Positions 23,932-31,592 of a DNA stretch of 45,910 bases are shown in pieces (position 1 is the first letter of the stretch; every line of letters starts with the position of its first letter). The stretch is taken from IMG/VR virus record IMGVR_UViG_3300047472_000051, positions 1 through 45,910 of that record. One strand, written 5' to 3'. The position numbers and the translations under genes are program-made. This stretch comes from a virus. A model generated the notes under the pieces. It saw only the letters and a program-made list of their open reading frames with translations. It searched no databases and was not told the origin of the DNA.

Positions 23932-24098
23932 AGCAAAGCGCACAGTTCACGCCGCGCAAGATTAAGCGTGGTGGCAGGGAGTACAAGCGGCGCTATCAAT
24001 CCATAGTCGAATTGTATAGACCCACAATCGTAGATTGCTCTAACTGTGGTAGCCCAAGACACGGACACTATATATGCATCTACTGTGGCAAGGAGTAG
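23928..24098 (+). CDS. Ribosomal protein bL32-like zinc ribbon mini-protein
   Basis: 56 residues. A basic N-terminus (PRKIKRGGREYKRRYQS) is followed by CxxC-x9-CxxC (Cys37, 40, 50, 53; CSNCGSPRHGHYICIYCG). This is the build of zinc-type bacterial bL32: a basic Arg/Lys tail, CPxCG, a His three residues before the third Cys, then CxxCG, with the same spacing of 2, 9 and 2. The cellular protein has the same size (about 55-60). It might be built into host ribosomes or act as a mimic; a generic zinc ribbon remains possible. It overlaps the previous gene by 4 nt. It is below the usual length cut of gene finders. Confidence 0.7.
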   Translation: MKQSAQFTPRKIKRGGREYKRRYQSIVELYRPTIVDCSNCGSPRHGHYICIYCGKE

Positions 24099-24104
24099 CG
24101 CGGC

Positions 24105-24242
24105 ATGACCGGCGATAACGGAATCTACATCGGTGTACGCCATTGGACGCACGAGGCAGCATTGATTCGTGAGTTTCAGCGGTACTGGAATAAACAGCAG
24201 ATTGAGCGACTAAATAAGCGGAGAGAACATGGGCAAGTTTAA
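24105..24242 (+). CDS. Mini-protein of unknown function
   Basis: 45 residues, helical and charged (EAALIREFQRYWNKQQIERLNKRRE). It begins 6 nt after the previous stop and overlaps the next gene by 14 nt, so coupling is likely. The end of the gene supplies the GGAGAG ribosome binding site for the following gene. Not recognised. Confidence 0.5.
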   Translation: MTGDNGIYIGVRHWTHEAALIREFQRYWNKQQIERLNKRREHGQV

Positions 24243-24570
24243 GAAGGGCGATAAGGTACGCTGCGTAGTTGGTTTCGGCAAGTGCATCTCAGAGGGAACA
24301 GTGTACGAAGTACTTGAGGATACAGGCGAGTGGGTGCGCGTTGTGTCCGATGAAGGTATCCTAGGCGGCTACAAGCCATACCGATTCGAGCTTTTTTCTT
24401 CTTCCACCTACATCATCAACGGCGCACCCTACGAATACCCCACGCTAGCGGGTGCTGAAGCTGGCGTTAAGGCTATCGGGAACAACGGCGTTACATACGA
24501 GATTGCGCAGATTGTTAAGCGCGTTACCGTGAAGCGAGAGACTGTGGTTACGCTGGAGGAGACGGTATGA
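24229..24570 (+). CDS. KFKxGD-type small protein, paralogue 1
   Basis: 113 residues. Residues 1-60 form a small beta-barrel-like domain starting MGKFKKGDKVRCV, with EGTVYEVLED and KPYRFELF. Residues 61-113 are a second part, STYIINGAPYEYPTLAGAEA, that is also found in the next gene. Proteins starting KFKVGDxVR are SH3/KOW-like in appearance, but no function is known. This is the first of four tandem copies. Confidence 0.7.
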   Translation: MGKFKKGDKVRCVVGFGKCISEGTVYEVLEDTGEWVRVVSDEGILGGYKPYRFELFSSSTYIINGAPYEYPTLAGAEAGVKAIGNNGVTYEIAQIVKRVTVKRETVVTLEETV

Positions 24571-24959
24571 GCAAGTTTAAGGTAGGCGATAAGGTGCGTG
24601 CGATTGATGATGGTCCTGAGAATTGGGCAGGGCGTACTCATGCTATTAACGGGGCTGTCTACACCGTTGCACACGTTACCGAGAGTACGGGTAGCATTAA
24701 GCTTGCGGAGCTTCTTACAGGTAGTCCGGGGCATTGCCGCTTAGAATGGCGGTACGAGCTTGTAGCGCCCACCAACTCCTACACCGTCCATGACGAGACC
24801 TTTGGCGGTATCTACGAGTCGTTCTTCACCATCAACGAAGCCACGGAATACATTATGCAGCACGGTATCGCGGGCCACACGTACACCGTCCAGGAATACA
24901 TTGAACGCCGCCGTTTCGAAGTAGTCGAGAAGGTACAACGGGAATTGAAGGCTATCTAA
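24567..24959 (+). CDS. KFKxGD-type small protein, paralogue 2
   Basis: 130 residues. Same order as the preceding gene: MSKFKVGDKVRAID, then VYTVAHVTE and the second part NSYTVHDETFGGIYESFFTINEATEYIMQHG. Overlaps its upstream neighbour by ATGA and the downstream one by 1 nt (TAATG). It is the longest member of the array. Confidence 0.7.
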   Translation: MSKFKVGDKVRAIDDGPENWAGRTHAINGAVYTVAHVTESTGSIKLAELLTGSPGHCRLEWRYELVAPTNSYTVHDETFGGIYESFFTINEATEYIMQHGIAGHTYTVQEYIERRRFEVVEKVQRELKAI

Positions 24960-25186
24960 TGACCAAATTTAAAGTAGGCGATAGAGTGCGTGTGCGTGCG
25001 GATAAGAGTGCTCACGTAGCCACTGACCATGATTTCGGATGGGTTGAACGTATGGACCGCGTGCTAGGTACTGTGGGAGTAGTGGTTGCTACGTTCAGTC
25101 ATGGAGTAGAGGTAGAGTTCCCTGCTGGTTACATGTGGACGTATAACGAACTGTCTTTGGAGGCAACGTGCCCAAATTTAAAGTAG
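24959..25186 (+). CDS. KFKxGD-type small protein, paralogue 3
   Basis: 75 residues. Only the first domain is present: MTKFKVGDRVRVRAD, then GTVGVVVATFSHGVEVEF. The second part seen in paralogues 1 and 2 is missing, so it is a shortened copy. The end overlaps the next start by 19 nt. Confidence 0.7.
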   Translation: MTKFKVGDRVRVRADKSAHVATDHDFGWVERMDRVLGTVGVVVATFSHGVEVEFPAGYMWTYNELSLEATCPNLK

Positions 25187-25365
25187 GCGATTCGATTCGT
25201 TGCATGAAGCCCGCAACGTTCCTTGCTATCAAATCAGGGCAGCGCTATACGGTGTCAAAGCTGGGTGCTATCAGCAATGACGAAGACATGGAATACGTTC
25301 AGCTTGCGGAGCTTCCCGGCCGCGCGTTCAAGGCCGACAGATTCATGCTGTGTACGAACAAATAG
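25168..25365 (+). CDS. KFKxGD-type small protein, paralogue 4
   Basis: 65 residues with GTG start at 25168; TTTGGAGG lies about 7 nt upstream, which decides the start. MPKFKVGDSIRCMK followed by GQRYTVSKLG and FKADRFMLC shows the same one-domain build. The last of the array. Confidence 0.7.
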   Translation: MPKFKVGDSIRCMKPATFLAIKSGQRYTVSKLGAISNDEDMEYVQLAELPGRAFKADRFMLCTNK

Positions 25366-25604
25366 CCGTAAGCGTACTGGGTGTTCTCTGCGTATATCTA
25401 AGCCAGCACAGCAAGGACAGCGTTAGACGCTACGCGTGCGTCCTAGGTGTCCTGAGTCAACCCCTGTGGTTGCATATCTCCTGGCAGTCTGCACAGTACG
25501 GAGTGTTCACGCTGTGCGTTGTGTATATGGCTGTATGGCTGCAGGCATTCTATAAACATTGGATTAAACCTCTCAATCTATTTAGGAGTACAAAGCATGG
25601 CTAA
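25350..25604 (+). CDS. Small membrane protein
   Basis: 84 residues with GTG start, overlapping paralogue 4 by 16 nt. Two hydrophobic segments (about 5-20 AVSVLGVLCVYL and 45-66 WQSAQYGVFTLCVVYMAVWLQ) suggest two membrane spans. There is no own ribosome binding site of note, so coupling is likely. Function unknown. Confidence 0.6.
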   Translation: MYEQIAVSVLGVLCVYLSQHSKDSVRRYACVLGVLSQPLWLHISWQSAQYGVFTLCVVYMAVWLQAFYKHWIKPLNLFRSTKHG

Positions 25605-25953
25605 AATTACTATCGCTTCCCTTAAGGCGCGCATCGCAGCCGATACCGCCAAGCTTGCAGAGTTGGAAGCCGTAGCCGCAGCAGGTAACGCTATGGCTAA
25701 TCTTGCAAGTGGTGACGTGATCGAATTCATGTTTGGTCGTGGCGAGACGCGTAAGCAGCGGGCAGGCGTTGTGCTTGGTATCGCGGAGACGGATAAAGGT
25801 AAGCGTATCAAGCTGCAGGTAGGCGAGGGATTCGATGCTGAGATTCTGGTTATCACGTCGGATGCAATCGTTGCGGTTGCGGAGGATGCTACACAAGCCG
25901 GTGCGGTAGACTCTACGGCGGCCTCTGCGGACCCGCTGGCTAGCCTGTCATGA
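25597..25953 (+). CDS. Hypothetical protein with helical N-terminus
   Basis: 118 residues from ATG 25597 with TTTAGGAG upstream; a longer in-frame reading would overlap the preceding gene. The start MAKITIASLKARIAADTAKLAELEAVAAA is a short coiled coil. A beta domain (about 38-95) with SGDVIEFMFGRGETRKQRAG and AGVVLGI follows, and then an Ala/Asp/Ser-rich tail. Frequently seen in T7-like relatives as an unknown protein, to my recollection. Not assigned. Confidence 0.7.
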   Translation: MAKITIASLKARIAADTAKLAELEAVAAAGNAMANLASGDVIEFMFGRGETRKQRAGVVLGIAETDKGKRIKLQVGEGFDAEILVITSDAIVAVAEDATQAGAVDSTAASADPLASLS

Positions 25954-26117
25954 ACGTATGCCTGCACAAAGCTGACTTCTCTACTGAAACTTTCCTAGAC
26001 GTTAGAGAGGTCAAACACTGCATGAGCCGGTTTAGTGAGGATGAGGTAGTACTAGTTAATGACGAGTATGACGAGGAGCGCTACACGGGCGTTATAAGTA
26101 TCACTATCAACGTCTAG
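25950..26117 (+). CDS. Small acidic mini-protein
   Basis: 55 residues, strongly acidic (SEDEVVLVNDEYDEERY), with ATGA overlap to the gene before. An acidic mini-protein in the early region could be a DNA mimic inhibitor, but this is speculation from composition. The stop overlaps the ribosome binding site AGGAG of the primase. Confidence 0.55.
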   Translation: MNVCLHKADFSTETFLDVREVKHCMSRFSEDEVVLVNDEYDEERYTGVISITINV

Positions 26118-26125
26118 GAGAATTC

Positions 26126-26947
26126 GTGAGCGATAAAGCATGGCTAGTATCTGCACAATCGCTCCCGGAAGGCAGTACGCGCAAAATAGGCCATGACTGC
26201 GGGGCGGGAGACTGCCTCCAGATTAACCACAAGCGCGACGGCTGGGGCGCGTACTGCCATCGGTGTTCATACAAGGGATTCGTACCGCGCCCTGCGGAGA
26301 CACTGACAGAGAAGCTAGAACGATTGAAGCGGATACAGACCGCTGAGCGGGACGCTTGCTTTAGTCCTAGCCTGCCTATGCCCGCAGAATACCAGCCCTC
26401 CCTGTGGCCGCTGGCGGCGCGTGTGTGGCTTTACAAGGCGGGGATGTCCAACGTTGAGATACAGCATCTTGGGTATTACTGGAATGCGCGGATACAGCGC
26501 GTGGTTATGCCTATCCGGGATGCTGCAGGAACGCTGCTGTATTGGCAAGCTCGGACGCTGGATAAGACCAACCCGACCAAGTATATTAATCAGAAGGGAG
26601 TGGACAAGCACAGCTTCATAGCGAGGTACGGCGCGGGGCCAATAGTAGTACTAACGGAGGATATTCTCAGCGCCTATAAGGTATCGCGCGCGGGTGTTGA
26701 GGCTATGCCCCTAATGGGAACCAAGCTAAGCACAACGGTAGCCGCTGAGATTGTGCGGGACGGTAGGCCGGTAGCGTGCTGGTTAGACCCAGACGTAGCG
26801 GGTAGAACTGCAGCCGCGAAAGTATGCAAGACCTTACGCGCTTACGGCGTGAAGGTTACGAATGTTATCTCTGACAGAGACCCTAAGTTACTCTCACGTG
26901 AGGAAATCATATGCGCCCTACGCGCCCAAGTATCTCCGAATTGGTAG
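26126..26947 (+). CDS. DNA primase, T7-type with zinc-binding and TOPRIM domains
   Basis: 273 residues, GTG start with AGGAG 7 nt upstream. The N-terminal zinc-binding motif has Cys25, Cys30, Cys44 and Cys47 (HDCGAGDC, YCHRCSYKG). The TOPRIM fold follows, with the Glu in VVLTEDILSAYKV and the DxD in CWLDPDVAG. In T7 the primase is fused to the helicase (gp4); here the helicase is a separate gene at 28032, so the two must associate in trans. It makes primers for lagging-strand synthesis. Confidence 0.92.
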   Translation: MSDKAWLVSAQSLPEGSTRKIGHDCGAGDCLQINHKRDGWGAYCHRCSYKGFVPRPAETLTEKLERLKRIQTAERDACFSPSLPMPAEYQPSLWPLAARVWLYKAGMSNVEIQHLGYYWNARIQRVVMPIRDAAGTLLYWQARTLDKTNPTKYINQKGVDKHSFIARYGAGPIVVLTEDILSAYKVSRAGVEAMPLMGTKLSTTVAAEIVRDGRPVACWLDPDVAGRTAAAKVCKTLRAYGVKVTNVISDRDPKLLSREEIICALRAQVSPNW

Positions 26948-27267
26948 GACAGACGTTTGTAAAGGTTGCGTCTGACGATTACGAAATGACCTTAGACACA
27001 GCCGAAGGTGTCCGGTATCGCTTCTATCACGATCAAGACTGCTGCGAGAGCGTTTACATTGAATCAATCGTAGGCGAATTGTCGGACCTAGTAGGCGAGC
27101 CATTGCTGATTGCTGAGCAGGTAGACGGAGGTACGCCGGAGTCGCTAGGCGGGGAGTGGACGTTCTACAAGTTCGCCACGCGTAAGGGTTACGTGGATGT
27201 TCGTTGGTACGGTGATTCTAACGGCTACTACAGTACTAGCGTTGACCTTATTAAAGAGGACTGCTGA
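26911..27267 (+). CDS. DUF7448-type protein
   Basis: 118 residues. Pattern ISELVGQTFVKVASDD, then YRFYHDQDCCESVYIES and WTFYKFATRKGYVDVRWYG, is the DUF7448 family found across phages. Function unknown. It overlaps the end of the primase by 37 nt, in another frame. Confidence 0.85.
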   Translation: MRPTRPSISELVGQTFVKVASDDYEMTLDTAEGVRYRFYHDQDCCESVYIESIVGELSDLVGEPLLIAEQVDGGTPESLGGEWTFYKFATRKGYVDVRWYGDSNGYYSTSVDLIKEDC

Positions 27268-27269
27268 TT

Positions 27270-27536
27270 ATGGACGCTATCGAAGCACTGCGGATTGCCC
27301 GCTTAGCCCTAGCCATGCACTTTGACATTGAGCCGGATGTAGTAGCCGGTAGGTACGTAGGTGCTTACGTTGCGATTGGTGCTAAGAAATGCGATATCGA
27401 TGCAGCGGAGGCTTATAACAAGTTGGCGGAGATGCAGCAGTTATTGATGGGACTTAATACCGATCCTGATGATGCTTGCTCCTGCTGCGGTCTCACTATG
27501 GGAGAGTCAAACCTACTGTATGGGCTTAAGCCATGA
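27270..27536 (+). CDS. Hypothetical protein
   Basis: 88 residues, mostly helical, with a cysteine-rich spot near the C-terminus (DACSCCGLTMG) that might bind a metal. Starts 2 nt after the previous stop and ends in an ATGA overlap with the next gene. Not recognised. Confidence 0.6.
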   Translation: MDAIEALRIARLALAMHFDIEPDVVAGRYVGAYVAIGAKKCDIDAAEAYNKLAEMQQLLMGLNTDPDDACSCCGLTMGESNLLYGLKP

Positions 27537-27763
27537 GCAAGACATTCGTGTATGACCGATTCGACTGTACTAACGGTGGCTCGCAGCATTGTTACGGATG
27601 CTACGGGATGGACCCGTGCTCAGATGGAGACTACGTTAAGGCTGAAGACGCCATTAACCGCGAGGCCGTATTACAAGCGCAGATTCGCACGCTGGAGACT
27701 CAGCTTAAGGACGCACGCGCGCTATACGGGAGCGCTAGTAAATACGAGCCGTCATACAAGTAA
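27533..27763 (+). CDS. Hypothetical protein with Cys cluster and coiled coil
   Basis: 76 residues. The N-terminal half has cysteines in QHCYGCYGMDPC, and the second half is a coiled coil (EAVLQAQIRTLETQLKDARAL). This resembles small phage proteins with a metal knuckle and dimer helix, but no function is known. Confidence 0.6.
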   Translation: MSKTFVYDRFDCTNGGSQHCYGCYGMDPCSDGDYVKAEDAINREAVLQAQIRTLETQLKDARALYGSASKYEPSYK

Positions 27764-27776
27764 CTAAGGAGGTTAA

Positions 27777-28031
27777 ATGAGCCTGTCAGATTTGGAAGCA
27801 CTGGCGGAAGCCTTAAGTATGTCAACGGGCACACCAGCTAAGTGCAAAGCATGTAACGCCAGCGGTTACGACACACCGTGCGCTTATCCCACTGAGATTA
27901 ACCGACAGCAAGCGCGGCGTATCGCGCAACTTTTGGAACAGCTAGAAGACGTGAAGGCGCAGCTAGCCGCAGCAAACGAAAGGATTACGGAATACGGTTG
28001 GAAGCTAGACCGCACTAACTGGGGAGCATAG
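27777..28031 (+). CDS. Hypothetical protein with zinc-knuckle-like motif and coiled coil
   Basis: 84 residues. CKACNASGYDTPC is a DnaJ-like CxxC...C knuckle, followed by a long coiled coil (RRIAQLLEQLEDVKAQLAAANERI). Good ribosome binding site AAGGAGG upstream. It lies right before the helicase. Not assigned. Confidence 0.65.
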   Translation: MSLSDLEALAEALSMSTGTPAKCKACNASGYDTPCAYPTEINRQQARRIAQLLEQLEDVKAQLAAANERITEYGWKLDRTNWGA

Positions 28032-29315
28032 TTGCTTGAGATCACACTTTTAAAACTGCTCCGCAGCCGGGAGCGAATGGAGCGGCTAGGGCGGTTTGTT
28101 CCTAAGGCTGCTCTAGACGTAAGAACGCAGACCATCATTGCGGATATGCAGGCGTATCTATCGGAGTCGGGCGTACCTGAGGTAACAATCGACCCGTTCT
28201 ACGTGTGGTTCTGCCTCCGGCACCCTACGCTTAACACTGAGCAGCAGGAGCTATACAAAGCGCTCCTAACGCGCGCTCTCACTGAGCCAGTAGACCCGGA
28301 GACGGAGCGGGGGATTCTGGGTAGGCTGGTGCAGGCGGAAGCGGCTAGTTCTATCACAGACGTTATCACCCGCTGGAATGAAGGCGCAGAGATTAACCTT
28401 TACAGCGCGCTTAGACAGCAAGTTGAATCACTAGAGGAAGGGCTTAACACTAAGGCCGATATCCCGGAAGTTACGGACAGCATGGACGATATTCTTTTAG
28501 AGGATATCAACGACGCTGGGCTTAAGTGGAGATTGAAGGGGCTTAACGATGTGCTCTGGCCTCTGCGTGGTGGTGACTTCCTTATTTACGCGGGGCGGGT
28601 AGGCAAGGGTAAGACTACGGGCGTTATGTCTGAAGTCTCCTTTATGGCTAAGCAGTTCGAAGCGTACTACGGACCTAACCACGGGCGTTACGTTGTGTGG
28701 CTCTGCAACGAAGGACCGGGAAAGCGGATTGTTAATCGTGCGTATCAAAGCGTACTTAACGCAACGCAAGAGGAGCTTATACAGCTAACCTCAGCCGGTA
28801 CGCGGGATGCTCTATACGCTGCTGAGTTAGAAGGAGACCTTAAGCGCATCCGTGTAATGAACGTTCACCAGCTAACTAGCTACCAGATTGAAGCGATTCT
28901 ACGAAAGGTTAAGCCTGGTCTGATCGTAATCGATATGCTAGACAATGTGAAGTTCTCCGCTGGGGCTATCAATGGTGGGGAGCGCTCAGACGAGACGCTA
29001 GAAGGTGGTTATCAGTGGGCGCGTATGTTGGCGGTTCAGTATGACTGTCCCATTATCGCTACCTCACAGACTACCGGACCCGCTGCAGGGTTGCAGTATC
29101 CACCAGATACGATGCTTAAGGGCAGCACCACGGGTAAGCAGGGCGCTGCGGAGCAAATCATTATGATGGGTGCTGTAGACGAGTATCCACATTCCCGCTT
29201 CATTAGTATCCCCAAGATGAAAGTACATAGGCCGGGTGCTCCGGTATATCCACGCTTTGAAGTGCTCTTTGACGGGGAGCGCGGACGGCTTCTCATGCCA
29301 CAAGAGGAAAAGTAA
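28032..29315 (+). CDS. Replicative DNA helicase, DnaB/T7 gp4 type
   Basis: 427 residues with TTG start directly after the upstream stop, GGGGAG in front. Walker A GRVGKGKTTG is near residue 195, Walker B LIVIDMLDN near 300, with an arginine- and glycine-rich C-terminal part. The N-terminal 140 residues are helical and lack a primase domain. A hexameric RecA-fold helicase that would unwind the fork with the separate primase. Strongly supported. Confidence 0.93.
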   Translation: MLEITLLKLLRSRERMERLGRFVPKAALDVRTQTIIADMQAYLSESGVPEVTIDPFYVWFCLRHPTLNTEQQELYKALLTRALTEPVDPETERGILGRLVQAEAASSITDVITRWNEGAEINLYSALRQQVESLEEGLNTKADIPEVTDSMDDILLEDINDAGLKWRLKGLNDVLWPLRGGDFLIYAGRVGKGKTTGVMSEVSFMAKQFEAYYGPNHGRYVVWLCNEGPGKRIVNRAYQSVLNATQEELIQLTSAGTRDALYAAELEGDLKRIRVMNVHQLTSYQIEAILRKVKPGLIVIDMLDNVKFSAGAINGGERSDETLEGGYQWARMLAVQYDCPIIATSQTTGPAAGLQYPPDTMLKGSTTGKQGAAEQIIMMGAVDEYPHSRFISIPKMKVHRPGAPVYPRFEVLFDGERGRLLMPQEEK

Positions 29316-29609
29316 ATGCGCTACGGAATTGTAAAAACCCAGTGTGACGATTTAACAGCCACAGAGCAGCCACTCCACGTACTCAGCAAAGGAACGCTAG
29401 TGCGTATCCTTGGGGTATCCGCGTTACCCGTAGGTCTCATTGTCGAAACTATGTACCCGGTATTCGGTACGTGGGACATGCGTTATATGCAGCGTACACA
29501 GGTGCTAGACCCTTCGGACCTTTACGAGTTCCCCGCGTACTCCGGTAAGTTTATCGAACGCTTGGCAAAGGTGATGCAGAGTTCCCGCGAGTTCTTTGGC
29601 GTAGCGTGA
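29316..29609 (+). CDS. Hypothetical protein
   Basis: 97 residues, not recognised, beta-rich in the middle (GTLVRILGVSALPVGLIVETM). Begins directly after the helicase stop, and its own stop overlaps the next ATG. No motif. Confidence 0.65.
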   Translation: MRYGIVKTQCDDLTATEQPLHVLSKGTLVRILGVSALPVGLIVETMYPVFGTWDMRYMQRTQVLDPSDLYEFPAYSGKFIERLAKVMQSSREFFGVA

Positions 29610-29731
29610 TGGGTAGCCTTATGGAGGCTGTCTACACAGCATGCCTGCTAATTCAATTGCCGTGGATGGTTAGTGGTACTGCATACCTTGCTTACGAGGT
29701 ATGGGCGTCTCTCTACAAGGATGAAAAATGA
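29609..29731 (+). CDS. Mini membrane protein
   Basis: 40 residues, a single hydrophobic helix (TACLLIQLPWMVSGTAYLAY) flanked by short charged ends. Coupled with the gene before (TGATG) and after (ATGA). Function unknown. It is under the usual gene-finder limit, but the uninterrupted chain of overlaps supports it. Confidence 0.5.
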   Translation: MGSLMEAVYTACLLIQLPWMVSGTAYLAYEVWASLYKDEK

Positions 29732-29895
29732 AAGAAGTTAAGGTAACTATTCCGGGTATTGAACCTGGACAGGTGTACGAAATCACAGTAGCACTTAAGG
29801 ACGACCAGACGGGCCGTACAGTAGGTTACGGTACGCGGACACTGAGAGGTAAGTCCTCGTCGCCCTACACAACCACGGTAAAGGTCGGGGAATGA
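29728..29895 (+). CDS. Mini-protein, beta-rich
   Basis: 55 residues with alternating hydrophobic pattern (KEVKVTIPGIEPGQVYEITVAL), like one half of an Ig/fibronectin-type sandwich. ATGA overlaps on both sides. Function not known. Confidence 0.5.
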   Translation: MKEVKVTIPGIEPGQVYEITVALKDDQTGRTVGYGTRTLRGKSSSPYTTTVKVGE

Positions 29896-30017
29896 TTATT
29901 TTCTGTGCTGTCGTGCGCGGGGTTGTGTGGTGTACCGCTGTAGCGGGAGCGGTGCTAGTGGTGTACGGATGCTATGACCTTGCGTGTATGGCGTTTGATG
30001 GGCGGAAGTGGAAATGA
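29892..30017 (+). CDS. Mini membrane protein
   Basis: 41 residues with a hydrophobic helix containing several cysteines (FCAVVRGVVWCTAVAGAVLV), and a short basic end (DGRKWK). Coupled by ATGA overlaps. Not recognised. Confidence 0.5.
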   Translation: MIIFCAVVRGVVWCTAVAGAVLVVYGCYDLACMAFDGRKWK

Positions 30018-30115
30018 GTGATAAATGCGTTAGGGGCTTCGCGTCCCTCGTGATCGTATTAGCGATAGCTACACCCGTTCTCCTAGTTATGCACGCAATG
30101 GGGCTATTAAAATGA
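30014..30115 (+). CDS. Mini membrane protein
   Basis: 33 residues: charged start MSDKCVRG, then one hydrophobic helix (FASLVIVLAIATPVLLVM). It ends in an ATGA overlap with the ligase start. It may be a short membrane peptide or serve mainly to couple translation. Confidence 0.45.
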   Translation: MSDKCVRGFASLVIVLAIATPVLLVMHAMGLLK

Positions 30116-31014
30116 TCCCAGCTAATTTCAAACCGAACCTGGCAGCTACGCTCACAAAGCCGGAGCTTATCAAGTTCCCTGTGTATTGCTCGCCAAAGAT
30201 TGACGGTATCCGCTGCGTGGTGTTTGACGGGGTTGCGTATAGCCGTAGCCTTAAGCCTATCCCGAATATACATGTGCAGGCATTCGTTAAGTCTAACGCG
30301 GAGTGGTTGGATAGCTTAGACGGGGAGTTAGTGGTTGGCAGTCCGACAGACCCTAACTGCATGCAAAACAGCATGGCCGTTATGCGCATACAGGGAGAGC
30401 CTGAGTTTACGTTCCATGTTTTCGATCGAATCGTCGCGTATTTCCACGGTAACACGTCTTTCATAGCACGCAGGAGCATGATTCAAGCCTTGCTAGATTA
30501 CCGGAATCATCCCCGCGTAGTTATGGTCCCGCAACACCTGTCGTACGACCTAGGAGCACTCGATACGCATGAGTTGTTATTCCTTAACATGGGATACGAA
30601 GGCATGATGATTCGTGATCCAGATGCGTCATACAAGTTCGGACGCAGCACGGAACGCGAGGGCGGATTAGTCAAGGTGAAGCGCTTCACGGATGCAGAGG
30701 CGGTAATCGTTGGATTCGAGGAGGAGCAACACAATGCGAATGAGGCGACTAAGAACGCTACAGGCAATACGGAACGCAGCACGGCTAAAGCGGGCCTCGT
30801 TGGGAAGGGGACATTGGGGGCGCTTGCCGTGGAACGGGACGGAGTTAGGTTCAATATCGGAACTGGCTTTTCCGCGTCTCAACGTAAGGAGTTCTGGGAA
30901 GCGCGAGATTCTATTATGGGGCGAATCGTTACGTTTAAGTTTTTCGACCACGGAACGGTAGACGCACCCCGCCATCCAGTTTTTAAATCGTTTCGCCACG
31001 TTGAGGATACCTAA
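30112..31014 (+). CDS. ATP-dependent DNA ligase, T7-type
   Basis: 300 residues. The nucleotide-binding Lys is Lys29 in SPKIDGIRC (KxDG motif I). Further motifs: SLKPIPN (near residue 45), EGMMIRDP (near 163) and GGLVKVKRF near 185. The size matches small phage ligases. It seals Okazaki fragments left by the phage polymerase. Confidence 0.93.
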   Translation: MIPANFKPNLAATLTKPELIKFPVYCSPKIDGIRCVVFDGVAYSRSLKPIPNIHVQAFVKSNAEWLDSLDGELVVGSPTDPNCMQNSMAVMRIQGEPEFTFHVFDRIVAYFHGNTSFIARRSMIQALLDYRNHPRVVMVPQHLSYDLGALDTHELLFLNMGYEGMMIRDPDASYKFGRSTEREGGLVKVKRFTDAEAVIVGFEEEQHNANEATKNATGNTERSTAKAGLVGKGTLGALAVERDGVRFNIGTGFSASQRKEFWEARDSIMGRIVTFKFFDHGTVDAPRHPVFKSFRHVEDT

Positions 31015-31583
31015 TGAACGCGAGACCACAGCTAAAGGTAACGCCCAATATCCTCACGTACCAAGGGCGATATTTCGATTTCCTTGACCCGCAAGTTAAG
31101 GACGTGTCCATTATCGACATTGCTACCGCGCTATCCCGTATCTGCCGCTTCACGGGGCATACATCCTGCTTCTACAGCGTCGCACAGCATAGCGTTAGCG
31201 TGTCTCGTATCGTCCCGCCAGAGTTCGCGCTTCAAGGATTGCTGCACGATGCAGCGGAGGCTTATCTAGGTGACGTATCAACGCCGCTTAAGCAGCTTAT
31301 CCCTGAGTACAAAGTGATAGAGCATAGGGTAGAGCGGGTTATCTGCCGGGCGTTCGATTTGCCATTCCCGTTAGACCCTAGTATCAAGCAAGCGGACTTA
31401 CGTATGTTGGTAACGGAGAAACGGGATTTGATGCCGCGCGTCTTGATGCGCTCTAGCGAGACTGACGAGGTAGCGTGGTTTCCGTTCGCAGGAGTTGAGC
31501 CGCTGGAGGAGAGCGTATATCCGGTATGCCCGTCTAAGGCTAAGCGTATGTTTCTGGATCGGTACGCGGAACTGACTAACTAA
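31014..31583 (+). CDS. HD-domain phosphohydrolase (YfbR-like 5'-nucleotidase)
   Basis: 189 residues. Metal ligands: His in GHTSCFYSVAQHS, HD in LLHDAAEAYLGD, and a later Asp in IKQADLRMLVTEKRDL. This is the HD family of YfbR-like 5'-deoxyribonucleotidases, common in phages that adjust nucleotide pools. Start overlaps the ligase stop by 1 nt (TAATG). Confidence 0.88.
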   Translation: MNARPQLKVTPNILTYQGRYFDFLDPQVKDVSIIDIATALSRICRFTGHTSCFYSVAQHSVSVSRIVPPEFALQGLLHDAAEAYLGDVSTPLKQLIPEYKVIEHRVERVICRAFDLPFPLDPSIKQADLRMLVTEKRDLMPRVLMRSSETDEVAWFPFAGVEPLEESVYPVCPSKAKRMFLDRYAELTN

Positions 31584-31592
31584 GGAGATTTA

